The notes beneath the pieces are model-generated. The model saw only the letters and a list, made by a program, of their open reading frames with translations, made no database searches and was not told the origin of the DNA. A stretch of 40,519 nucleotides of DNA from Clostridia bacterium. Its GTDB lineage: Bacteria; Bacillota; Clostridia; Oscillospirales; CAG-272. The stretch is taken from positions 1 through 40,519 of the forward strand of contig JAFTUH010000067.1 of NCBI GenBank assembly GCA_017466375.1, given 5' to 3'. The position numbers were made by a program, and so were the translations under genes. Below, piece after piece: positions 1-6,634 of the stretch. The first letter of the stretch is position 1; every line of letters begins with the position of its first letter.

Positions 1-576
1 CACACCGTCAACCTTGACGAGTATTACGGGCTTGCTCCCGAGCACGACGAGAGCTACCGCTACTTCATGGAGAAGAATTTCTTCTCGAAGATCGATATTC
101 CGGAGGAGAACACGAATCTCCCTGACGGCAAGAATCCCGATCCCGATGCAGAGTGCGCACGCTACGATGCACTGATCGATTCCCTCGGCGGCATTGATAT
201 GCAGCTGCTCGGCATCGGTCACAACGGTCACATCGGTTTCAACGAGCCGTCCGATCACTTCACGGCAGGCACGAACTGCGTAACCTTGACGCAGAGAACG
301 ATCGATGCGAACTCCCGTTTCTTCGCATCCGCCGATGAGGTGCCGAAGAAGGCTTTGACGATGGGTGTACGCGCCATCATGCAGGCAAAGAAGATTCTGA
401 TGGTCGTCACCGGCGCGGACAAGGCGGAGATCCTCGAGCAGGCATTCTTCGGTCCGATCACGCCGAACGTACAGGCATCCCTCGTGCAGATTCATCCGGA
501 CGTTGTTCTCGTTGCTGACGAGGCGGCTATGTCCGTGATCCTGAAGAAGCACCCGGATGTAAAGATCACGAAATAA
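1..576 (+). CDS. nagB: Glucosamine-6-phosphate deaminase, 3' part
   Basis: This is the C-terminal 191 residues of a NagB-family deaminase; the 5' end lies outside the window and the reading frame is open from base 1. NagB converts glucosamine-6-phosphate to fructose-6-phosphate and ammonia in the cytoplasm, feeding amino sugars into glycolysis. The visible motifs are VNLDEYYGL followed by SYRYFM near the truncated start, and GIGHNGHIGFNEP, which carries the catalytic His and Glu of the family. The C-terminal part (VTGADKAEIL, then PDVVLVADEAA) is also typical. Full-length members have about 240-265 residues, so some 50-70 residues are missing upstream. A U-tract terminator follows seven bases after the stop. 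Identification is secure. Confidence 0.96.
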   Translation, partial: HTVNLDEYYGLAPEHDESYRYFMEKNFFSKIDIPEENTNLPDGKNPDPDAECARYDALIDSLGGIDMQLLGIGHNGHIGFNEPSDHFTAGTNCVTLTQRTIDANSRFFASADEVPKKALTMGVRAIMQAKKILMVVTGADKAEILEQAFFGPITPNVQASLVQIHPDVVLVADEAAMSVILKKHPDVKITK

Positions 577-582
577 GATTGG

Positions 583-616
583 AAAAAGGGAGGACCGCAA
601 GGTTCTCCCTTTTTTT
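583..616 (+). terminator. Intrinsic terminator of nagB
   Basis: A 14-bp stem (AAAAAGGGAGGACC with GGTTCTCCCTTTTT, one G-T pair) closes a GCAA loop and ends in a run of seven T. Confidence 0.9.
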
Positions 617-687
617 GCGGGGCTTCGCCCGAAACCCTCTTTGTTCTGGGACGCTACGCTCGAAATGGACGTCATCTCGGAAACGAT

Positions 688-1290
688 TTAGGAGGGGCAA
701 AATGCGTAGCCCCTCCTAAAACCACCTCCGCACCAAAGAGGGGCGAAAGTATCCGCCCCTCTTGGAACTCCCCACCTCTGATAGCGTTCTTACAGCGAAA
801 CATGAGACAACATACCACTTGATCCTCAGCTTAAAAGGAGAGTCATGATCGGCGTACAATGCGTCCATAGCAAAAACGCTTTTGTAAAAGACGCGCTCCC
901 GCGCGGTCAAACAGAGGCATAGCTGGGTATGAATCTCGTGCGGAATTTATACGTACGATCTCTAATTGCAAACAATATGCGGGGATAAGGGGAGGATACG
1001 GGAGAACGTGACGCAATTCTGCAATCTCCCCGTAGGAGATAGCAGAAGGGGCACAAAACGCGGCGACACCGCTTTAGCGAAAGTGGTATGTATTGATACA
1101 ATTACCGCAAAACCCCAGGGGTGGAGAGGTGTTGGAGAGGCGGGGATCTCGTCTCCCCGCCTCTCTGACCGTGGCGGTGGTGCAGGAGGTAGCGAAGCGG
1201 CGGTGCGGTAGTGAATAACACCGCGGGGCGGTGTTAGAGCCGCACCGTGCCCGAACCGCAGTGAGACTGCCGCGCTACACACCTCCTGCG
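688..1290. repeat. Large structured intergenic repeat, copy A
   Basis: This is one of three long copies of a repeat of about 600 bp (others at 5994-6578 and 36288-36928). It opens with a hairpin (688-719, arms TTAGGAGGGGC/GCCCCTCCTAA), an end sequence CCACCTCCGCACC and a second hairpin (735-763). It closes with a hairpin (1134-1166), the inverted end GACCGTGGCGGTGG (1167-1180) and a last hairpin (1182-1289) that has the 78-bp X element in its loop. The core holds CATACCACTT near 810 and its inverted partner AAGTGGTATG near 1081, a CATGATCGGCGTACAATGC block, TTATACGTACG, and GCAGAAGGGGCACAAAACGC. The last is the empty form of the site that is filled in copy B. Short open frames here look non-coding because the conserved signal is paired arms rather than codons. 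Confidence 0.8.
1189..1266 (+). repeat. 78-bp X element in copy A
   Basis: It begins GTAGCGAAGCGGCG and ends CGAACCGCAGTGAGA, like the copies at 36705-36782 and 36829-36906, which have exactly the same length. The inner hairpin is AACACCGC/GCGGTGTT and the outer stem is GGTGCGG/CCGCACC. The element sits inside the loop of the terminal hairpin of copy A. Confidence 0.75.
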
Positions 1291-1322
1291 TTATTTCCCG
1301 AAATTTTCCTCTCTCCCCCTCT

Positions 1323-1350
1323 TGCAAAAGAGGCGCATGCGCTGTATAAT
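1323..1350 (+). promoter_or_regulatory. Promoter of the SulP gene
   Basis: TTGCAA (1323-1328), a 16-bp spacer and TATAAT (1345-1350). Transcription would start near 1357, giving a leader of about 40 nt. Confidence 0.75.
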
Positions 1351-1370
1351 ATATTCGCTACTTTAATTAT

Positions 1371-1399
1371 AGGAGGGGAGCTTCGCTCCAATCGCTATG
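1371..1399 (+). promoter_or_regulatory. Ribosome binding site with intervening hairpin
   Basis: A perfect AGGAGG (1371-1376) lies 20 nt before the ATG at 1397, much farther than normal. The gap holds a GGAGC-TTC-GCTCC hairpin (1377-1389). If it folds, the effective spacing becomes about 7 nt. No other start codon in this frame fits the binding site better. Confidence 0.6.
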
Positions 1400-3052
1400 A
1401 AGACCTTTCAACCAAAGCTTTTCAGCTTATTCAAAAACTATTCCGCATCCCGGTTCGTTTCCGATCTGGTCGCCGGTGTGATCGTCGCCATCATCGCACT
1501 GCCGCTCTCCATTGCGCTTGCGATCGCCTCCGGTGTATCCCCCGAGCAAGGTCTGTACACCGCTATCATCGCCGGATTCGTCATCGCCTTCTTCGGCGGA
1601 AGCAACGTGAACATCTCCGGTCCGACTGCCGCGTTTGCCACCATCGTCGCCGGTGTTGTCGCAACGCACGGTACGTCCGGGCTGATCCTCGCGACCGTAA
1701 TGGCAGGTATTCTGCTTGTGCTGATGGGCGTCTTCCGCTTCGGCTCGCTCATCAAGTACATCCCCATGACGATCACGACCGGATTCACCGCCGGCATTGC
1801 CGTCACGATTGCGATCGGACAAGTCAAGGATTTCCTCGGGCTTGATTTCGGCGGCGCATCCCCGATTGAGACGCTGGAGAAAGTCGAAGCGGTCGCGCAT
1901 TCGATCGGCACGGCGAATCTGCATGCACTTCTTGTCGGCGGTATCGGTCTTGCGATCCTCATCCTCTGGCCGATGCTCGGCAAAGCGAAGCTGGGCGTGT
2001 TCTCCGCTATCTGTGCAAAGATCCCGCCGTCCATTATTGCCGTGATCGCAGGTATTCTGCTTGTGCAGTTCACGCCGCTTGAGGTGAACACGATTGGCAC
2101 CCTCTATCCGAATCTGACCTCGGCGTTCCCGACGCCTGCCCTCCCCTCTTTTGATCTCGCTACGGTGAAAGCAGTACTCCCGAGCGCATTCACGATCGCC
2201 ATCCTTGCCGCGATCGAATCGCTGCTCTCCTGCGTCGTCTCCGACGGCATGATTGGCGACCGCCACAACTCCAACACGGAGCTGATCGCGCAAGGCCTCG
2301 GCAACGTCGCCTCCGGTCTGTTCGGCGGCATCCCTGCCACGGGCGCGATTGCACGCACTGCCGCGAACGTGAAAAACGGCGGCCGATCCCCGATCGCAGG
2401 CATTGTGCACGCCGTCGTGCTGGCGCTTTTCCTGCTCGTTCTGATGCCGCTTGCCAAGATGATCCCGATGCCGATCATCGCCGCAATTCTGTTTATGGTC
2501 GCATATAACATGAGCGAATGGCGTCATTTTGTCCATATATGCCGCTTTTCGCAACTGAGCGATATTCTCGTGCTTGTCGTCACGTTCGTACTGACGGTCG
2601 TATTCGATCTCGTTGTCGCAATTGCGGTCGGTCTCGTCCTTGCCGCGATCCTCTTCATGAAGCGGATGGGCGACGTCACGAACATCCGCCGCTGGACGGC
2701 TGAGGGCGGAAGAAAGATCCCAAAAGGCACCGTCGTGTACGAAATCAACGGTCCGATGTTCTTTGCGGATGCAGACAAGTTCCTCGATTTTTCGCTGGAT
2801 GACGATACAAAAGCGGTGATTATCCGCATGGGACGTGTGCCGTCCATTGATGCGACTGCGATGAAAAACCTCACTCTTCTGCACCGTGTGTGCGCTGAGC
2901 GCGGCGTAACGCTGCTCCTCTCCCATGTTGGGGACGATCCGCTCACCGTGATGAAAAAGGCCGGCTTCATTGAGGCGGTCGGGGAGGAAAACTTCGTAGC
3001 CACGATCGACGACGCCCTTGCCGCCGCGGAAAAGATCTGCGCACGCGAATAA
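1397..3052 (+). CDS. SulP family anion transporter with STAS domain
   Basis: This 551-residue integral membrane protein belongs to the SulP/SLC26 family, whose bacterial members transport sulfate, bicarbonate or dicarboxylates, usually with H+ or Na+. Residues from about 20 to 420 form a string of hydrophobic helices. The family signature region (SPEQGLYTAIIAGFV, then NISGPTAAFAT) is near residues 50-80. A cytosolic STAS domain occupies roughly 440-551 and contains PSIDATAMKNL. The length is normal and no frameshift is seen. It has its own promoter and is a single-gene unit, with another strong promoter starting right after its stop. The substrate cannot be read from sequence. Confidence 0.93.
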   Translation: MKTFQPKLFSLFKNYSASRFVSDLVAGVIVAIIALPLSIALAIASGVSPEQGLYTAIIAGFVIAFFGGSNVNISGPTAAFATIVAGVVATHGTSGLILATVMAGILLVLMGVFRFGSLIKYIPMTITTGFTAGIAVTIAIGQVKDFLGLDFGGASPIETLEKVEAVAHSIGTANLHALLVGGIGLAILILWPMLGKAKLGVFSAICAKIPPSIIAVIAGILLVQFTPLEVNTIGTLYPNLTSAFPTPALPSFDLATVKAVLPSAFTIAILAAIESLLSCVVSDGMIGDRHNSNTELIAQGLGNVASGLFGGIPATGAIARTAANVKNGGRSPIAGIVHAVVLALFLLVLMPLAKMIPMPIIAAILFMVAYNMSEWRHFVHICRFSQLSDILVLVVTFVLTVVFDLVVAIAVGLVLAAILFMKRMGDVTNIRRWTAEGGRKIPKGTVVYEINGPMFFADADKFLDFSLDDDTKAVIIRMGRVPSIDATAMKNLTLLHRVCAERGVTLLLSHVGDDPLTVMKKAGFIEAVGEENFVATIDDALAAAEKICARE

Positions 3053-3055
3053 GTA

Positions 3056-3084
3056 TTGACAAGAGCGTGCGGATATGGTATAAT
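3056..3084 (+). promoter_or_regulatory. Perfect consensus promoter of the GNAT gene
   Basis: TTGACA (3056-3061), 17 bp, TATAAT (3079-3084); the -35 begins three bases after the SulP stop. The leader of about 75 nt can form two small hairpins, the second with arms GCCGG/CCGGC (3135-3150), just before AGGAG at 3155. Confidence 0.9.
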
Positions 3085-3165
3085 TCCCCATGAGAGGTGT
3101 TGTTTTCTCCACTTCTCCCAAATACATATTCTAAGCCGGCTTCGCCCGGCAGACAGGAGTTTTCT

Positions 3166-3717
3166 ATGGAGCAGCTCAGAATGATTCGCTACAGCGGTCC
3201 CGTCACGGACAAACCGCTTCCGGAGGGATATTCGTTCAAATTATTCGGCGGCACGGATGAGGAGATTGCGCAGTGGGTTGGTCTTTGTGTGAACGGGCTT
3301 GTTCCCGGTGCAACGGCAAAGACGTTTGACGACACGGTACGCAATTACGAAAACATTGTGGCAGAGAAGGATTGCCTGTTCGTGGCAGATCCGGACGGAA
3401 AATACGTGATGACCTCGACGTACTACATCCGGCCGAACGGCGAGGGACTGGTGCACATGGTTGCATCCGCTCCCGAATCGCGCGGCAAGGGACTCGGCCA
3501 TGCGATCCTTGCGGAGGGACTCCGTATGCTGGAGGCGCGCGGTTGCAAGGTGATCCGCCTGAAATCGGATGACTTTCGTCTGGCGGCGATCAAGACGTAC
3601 CTCGTCGGCGGCTTCAAGCCGGTGATCTTTGACGATCCCGACAGCGACATGGAAGAGCGCTGGAACAAGGTGTGCGAACAGCTGAATTTCAAGACGGATT
3701 ACGTATACGAGAAATAA
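3166..3717 (+). CDS. GNAT family N-acetyltransferase
   Basis: A 183-residue protein with a Gcn5-related acetyltransferase fold. These enzymes move an acetyl group from acetyl-CoA to an amine on a small molecule, peptide or protein. The acetyl-CoA-binding motif A is seen as VHMVASAPESRGKGLGHAIL (R/Q-x-x-G-x-G/A type), followed by a helix and an LKSDDFRLAAIKTYLVGGF segment, the typical motif B with its conserved Tyr. The ATG at 3166 was chosen because AGGAG lies six bases upstream; an in-frame start at 3097 falls in the leader and has no such site. The gene is monocistronic, with a perfect promoter and a strong terminator. The acceptor is unknown. Confidence 0.88.
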   Translation: MEQLRMIRYSGPVTDKPLPEGYSFKLFGGTDEEIAQWVGLCVNGLVPGATAKTFDDTVRNYENIVAEKDCLFVADPDGKYVMTSTYYIRPNGEGLVHMVASAPESRGKGLGHAILAEGLRMLEARGCKVIRLKSDDFRLAAIKTYLVGGFKPVIFDDPDSDMEERWNKVCEQLNFKTDYVYEK

Positions 3718-3718
3718 G

Positions 3719-3753
3719 AAAAACCCCGGTTCCGAAAGGAATCGGGGTTTTTA
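3719..3753 (+). terminator. Terminator of the GNAT gene
   Basis: The stem AAAACCCCGGTTCC/GGAATCGGGGTTTT closes a GAAA loop and is followed by T residues. Confidence 0.9.
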
Positions 3754-3776
3754 TGTCTTAACGCTTTTGGGGTAGC

Positions 3777-3805
3777 AAAAAGGAGGGGCTGCCCCCTCCC
3801 TTTTC
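3777..3805 (-). terminator. Terminator of the first GH36 gene
   Basis: On the minus strand a G-rich stem (AAAAGGGAGGGG with CCCCTCCTTTTT) ends in T residues just past the stop codon. Confidence 0.75.
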
Positions 3806-3806
3806 G

Positions 3807-5885
3807 TTATTTCTTTGTGATTTCGAGGAACACGGCGCCCTCTTTGCCCGTGAACGAAAGCGTGATCTCGTGCTCCGCAAACGACACCTTCGTGTCCGCG
3901 TCCGACGGGAATCCGATCTTTACATCCCCGATCGCGTCCGGCAGCGTCACGGTAAACGTGTTCTCCCCGTGCAGATACCATACGGCAAGATAGATCGTAT
4001 CGCCGTCGACAAGACCGCTTGCGATGTGATCCTGACCGAGCTTCGCATATCCCTCCGGCAAGTACGGCAGTGCACGCTTTTTCATCTCGGTGATGGAGTT
4101 ATAATACGTGATGCCCTCCTTGACGATCTTTTGCAAATCGTCGGACAGTTTATCCAGCCGGGAAGCGAGGTGCATACGCCCAAGCAGGGAATTCACCATC
4201 GTGATTACGGTAATATCGCGCGTCAGCGGATGGTTGAGATGCACATTGCCCTCTCTGTGATCTGCAACAGGATAGCTCCACACCGCTGCCTGCTCCGGCA
4301 GGACACAGGTAGTGATATTTCCGGCAATATACGGATAGCGGTTGTACACCGACTGATCCGACGTGGAAACGAGCGAGAAGTGCGACATCGTTGCGTAATC
4401 CATGCGCATGCCGCCCGCCGCGCACGCTTCGAAAACAACGTGCGGATACTTCTCGCGCAAGCCGTCGATCCAGCTGAGGAACGCCTTGCCCTGCTGCTCC
4501 AATCCGTCGCCGAGGCTGTCTGCCGCGCGGTCACAGCCGACACCGAGATCGGCATTGTAGTCGAATTTGATGTACTCCGTGCCGTAGTCCTCGACCATGC
4601 GGCGGATGACCTCGTTCATATACGCGATGACCGTCGGGTTTCTGTAATCGAGGAAGTTCTTTCTCTTCACGCCGATGCGCACGCCGTCTCTCGAGAGGAA
4701 GCAATCGTCATCGTACACGGTGCCGCGGACGTGCTTGCAGCTCTGGCTGACAACCTCCGGCTCGATCCACAATCCCGGCTTCATGCCGAGGGAGCGGATG
4801 TAGTCCAGCGTCGCCTTGACGCCGTTCGGGAAGCGCAGCTTGCTCTCCTGCCAGTGACCGAGGAAGCGGTGGATCGTATCCGCAGGCTCCTCGTTGTGCC
4901 AGCCGCAGTCGATCACGTAGTATTCCACGCCCATCTCTGCCGCGACCGGTGCCATGATACGCGTCGTCTCCTCGGACGGACCTTCCCATGCGAAGTGCAT
5001 AAATTCGTTGAAAATGATCGGGAGGGTGCTGTCGGCGGCGGACAGACCGCTGATATGGCGGCGGTATTTCGTCATCTCGCCGAGGACGCCGTTTACGCTG
5101 TCTCCGATACAGAGTGCGGCAGGCATCGTTTCGTAGATCTCATCCGGCTTCAGGACTTTGCTCCACGAGCATCCGGTGCGATTGGCACGTCCGAGCCACA
5201 GATACATCTTTTTGTCGTAGTCGCTGATCTCGTAGTGCCAGGAGTTGTTGGATTCCATCTGGAACATGATGAACGTGCCGTTCTTTGCATCCTCGATGAT
5301 GCCCTGCGGGAATGCTTCCTTCGTGGACCAGCTGCCGACGCTTGTCTGACCGATCTTGCCCATGCTGGCAAAGAGGAGGTCATCCTTGAGGGAGTTGGGG
5401 AAGCCGAGCGTCTCAAACGAATCCCGTCTCGGACGGCACTCGAGGTGGCTGACCTGAATGAAGCGATGGAGGAACAGCTCATCCATATCCGGTCTTTCTC
5501 CGCCGATATCGCGAAGCACGAAGGAGGAAACCTCCTCCAGGCGGATTTCTCTGCCGGAGATGTTTCTGATTTCGGTATACACGCGGAAGGTGTTTGTGTC
5601 ATCGTACGCAGTGAAGACAAGGTTTGCCTCGATGCGGGAGGACTGCAGAGTAATAATAAGGGTATCCTCCGCGGCGCTGTGGGTGACGTAGCGAAGGAAA
5701 TCCGTCTCGCCGCTCATGATGAGCTTCTGCACGTACCACGAATTTTTATACTCGCCGAGGATCTGCACCTCTACAGGCATGCGCAGTGCATTTTTGCCCT
5801 CAAAAAGTCGATCACCCCACCGGGTGATGGCAGGAATGCCGTCATCTCCGACAACAATCGTCAGTTGTTTCCAGGTAAATTCCAT
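3807..5885 (-). CDS. Alpha-galactosidase, GH36 (first paralogue)
   Basis: A 692-residue GH36 enzyme that would release terminal alpha-galactose from raffinose-type oligosaccharides, melibiose or galactomannans. The N-terminal beta-sandwich (about 1-300) is followed by a TIM barrel with YYVIDCGWHNEEP and GMKPGLWIEPEVV. The predicted nucleophile is Asp442 in YIKFDYNADLG, and the predicted acid/base is Asp510 in STSDQS. No signal peptide is visible, so it probably acts in the cytoplasm on imported oligosaccharides. A second GH36 of almost the same layout follows upstream at 6635-8740, separated by a large repeat; the two look like an old tandem duplication. The start is supported by AAGGAG upstream of the ATG at 5885. 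Confidence 0.93.
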   Translation of the reverse strand: MEFTWKQLTIVVGDDGIPAITRWGDRLFEGKNALRMPVEVQILGEYKNSWYVQKLIMSGETDFLRYVTHSAAEDTLIITLQSSRIEANLVFTAYDDTNTFRVYTEIRNISGREIRLEEVSSFVLRDIGGERPDMDELFLHRFIQVSHLECRPRRDSFETLGFPNSLKDDLLFASMGKIGQTSVGSWSTKEAFPQGIIEDAKNGTFIMFQMESNNSWHYEISDYDKKMYLWLGRANRTGCSWSKVLKPDEIYETMPAALCIGDSVNGVLGEMTKYRRHISGLSAADSTLPIIFNEFMHFAWEGPSEETTRIMAPVAAEMGVEYYVIDCGWHNEEPADTIHRFLGHWQESKLRFPNGVKATLDYIRSLGMKPGLWIEPEVVSQSCKHVRGTVYDDDCFLSRDGVRIGVKRKNFLDYRNPTVIAYMNEVIRRMVEDYGTEYIKFDYNADLGVGCDRAADSLGDGLEQQGKAFLSWIDGLREKYPHVVFEACAAGGMRMDYATMSHFSLVSTSDQSVYNRYPYIAGNITTCVLPEQAAVWSYPVADHREGNVHLNHPLTRDITVITMVNSLLGRMHLASRLDKLSDDLQKIVKEGITYYNSITEMKKRALPYLPEGYAKLGQDHIASGLVDGDTIYLAVWYLHGENTFTVTLPDAIGDVKIGFPSDADTKVSFAEHEITLSFTGKEGAVFLEITKK

Positions 5886-5931
5886 AAGACGTCTCCTTGA
5901 TTTTCTATATATGCGATACTATACCAAGTAC

Positions 5932-5959
5932 ATTATACATGTTTTTTTGCAAAAAGCAA
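5932..5959 (-). promoter_or_regulatory. Promoter of the first GH36 gene
   Basis: On the minus strand: TTGCTT (5954-5959), 16 bp, TATAAT (5932-5937), about 47 bases before the ATG. Confidence 0.75.
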
Positions 5960-5993
5960 TGTCTTTTTTTCGGGTGTTGCAAAAAAGAGAAAG

Positions 5994-6578
5994 GCAGGAG
6001 GTGCTTAGTGCGGAGCACCTCCTGCACCACCGCCACACCAAAGGAGGGCGGAGGTATCCGCCCTCCTTGGAACCTCTCACCTCATGGCGTTTCTTTAGCA
6101 GTAACAGTATCACAACATACCACTTCAGCCTCAGTTTTAGAGGAGAGTTATGATCGATGTGCAGTGCGAACATGGCATAAACGTCATTGTACAAGAGCGC
6201 CTACGGCGCGAGGATCAGCGATAATTTGTACGTACGCCTTCGTATCGGAAGAAATATGCGGAGATACAGTTTGATACGGGAGGGCGCAGCGCAATTCTGC
6301 AAACTCTCCGGCTGTCAGTGCAGAAGGGGATGCGAGGTTTCCGGTTTTGCCGGAGGCAAAATTGTGTGCTCTTGCACACAAAGGAAATCCTCGTCGCGAA
6401 TGGCGGCGTCCTCCTTGACGCCATTCGCACAAAACGCGGCGATACCGCTTCAGCGGAAGTGGTAGGTTGAAGTGAAGTTACCACTGCACCCCAAGGGTAG
6501 GTGGTGTCGGAGGGAGGGTCCCCCTCGCCCTCCGACCGCGCCGGTGGTTTGGAGGCGTTCTGCGTTAAACACCTCCAA
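5994..6578. repeat. Large structured intergenic repeat, copy B
   Basis: It fills the gap between the two GH36 genes. Order: hairpin 5994-6025 (GCAGGAGGTGC/GCACCTCCTGC), end sequence CACCACCGCCAC, hairpin 6039-6068 (AAGGAGGGCGG/CCGCCCTCCTT), core, hairpin 6506-6536 (arms GTCGGAGGG and CCCTCCGAC), inverted end CGCGCCGGTGGT, and last hairpin 6549-6578. The core shares CATACCACTT, TACGTACG and CAGAAGGGG with copies A and C. A small stem GCGCC/GGCGC (near 6200) replaces different but still paired arms in A and C. The Y element is inserted at 6330-6427. Confidence 0.8.
6330..6427 (+). repeat. Y element inserted in repeat copy B
   Basis: About 98 bp interrupt the sequence CAGAAGGGG / CACAAAACGCGG, which is continuous in copy A (near 1045-1060). 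It has an outer stem CGAGGTTTCC/GGAAATCCTCG enclosing two hairpins (TTGCC/GGCAA and TTGTGTG/CACACAA), so it forms a three-way junction. A separate hairpin GCGAATGGCG/CGCCATTCGC follows. A close copy of the first part is at 30018-30082. Confidence 0.75.
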
Positions 6579-6604
6579 GATTGTTTCTCAAAAAAGGAAA
6601 AGCA

Positions 6605-6632
6605 CAAGGGAGGGGACAAGCCCCTCCCTTTT
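6605..6632 (-). terminator. Terminator of the second GH36 gene
   Basis: The minus-strand stem AAGGGAGGGG/CCCCTCCCTT lies just past the stop; the T-rich tail is interrupted. Confidence 0.65.
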
Positions 6633-6634
6633 CG

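Noticed and set aside
1427..3127. 566-codon open frame antisense to the SulP gene
   Set aside because: Rich in Asp, Arg and His with no fold signature and no ribosome binding site; it is the high-GC shadow of a clear transporter gene.
5919..6194. Small minus-strand frame in repeat copy B resembling one in copy A (shared KWYVV and RGGY segments)
   Set aside because: The similarity follows from the repeat itself. The conserved parts are hairpin arms that change in pairs, and the frame is broken in copy C, so a peptide is unlikely.
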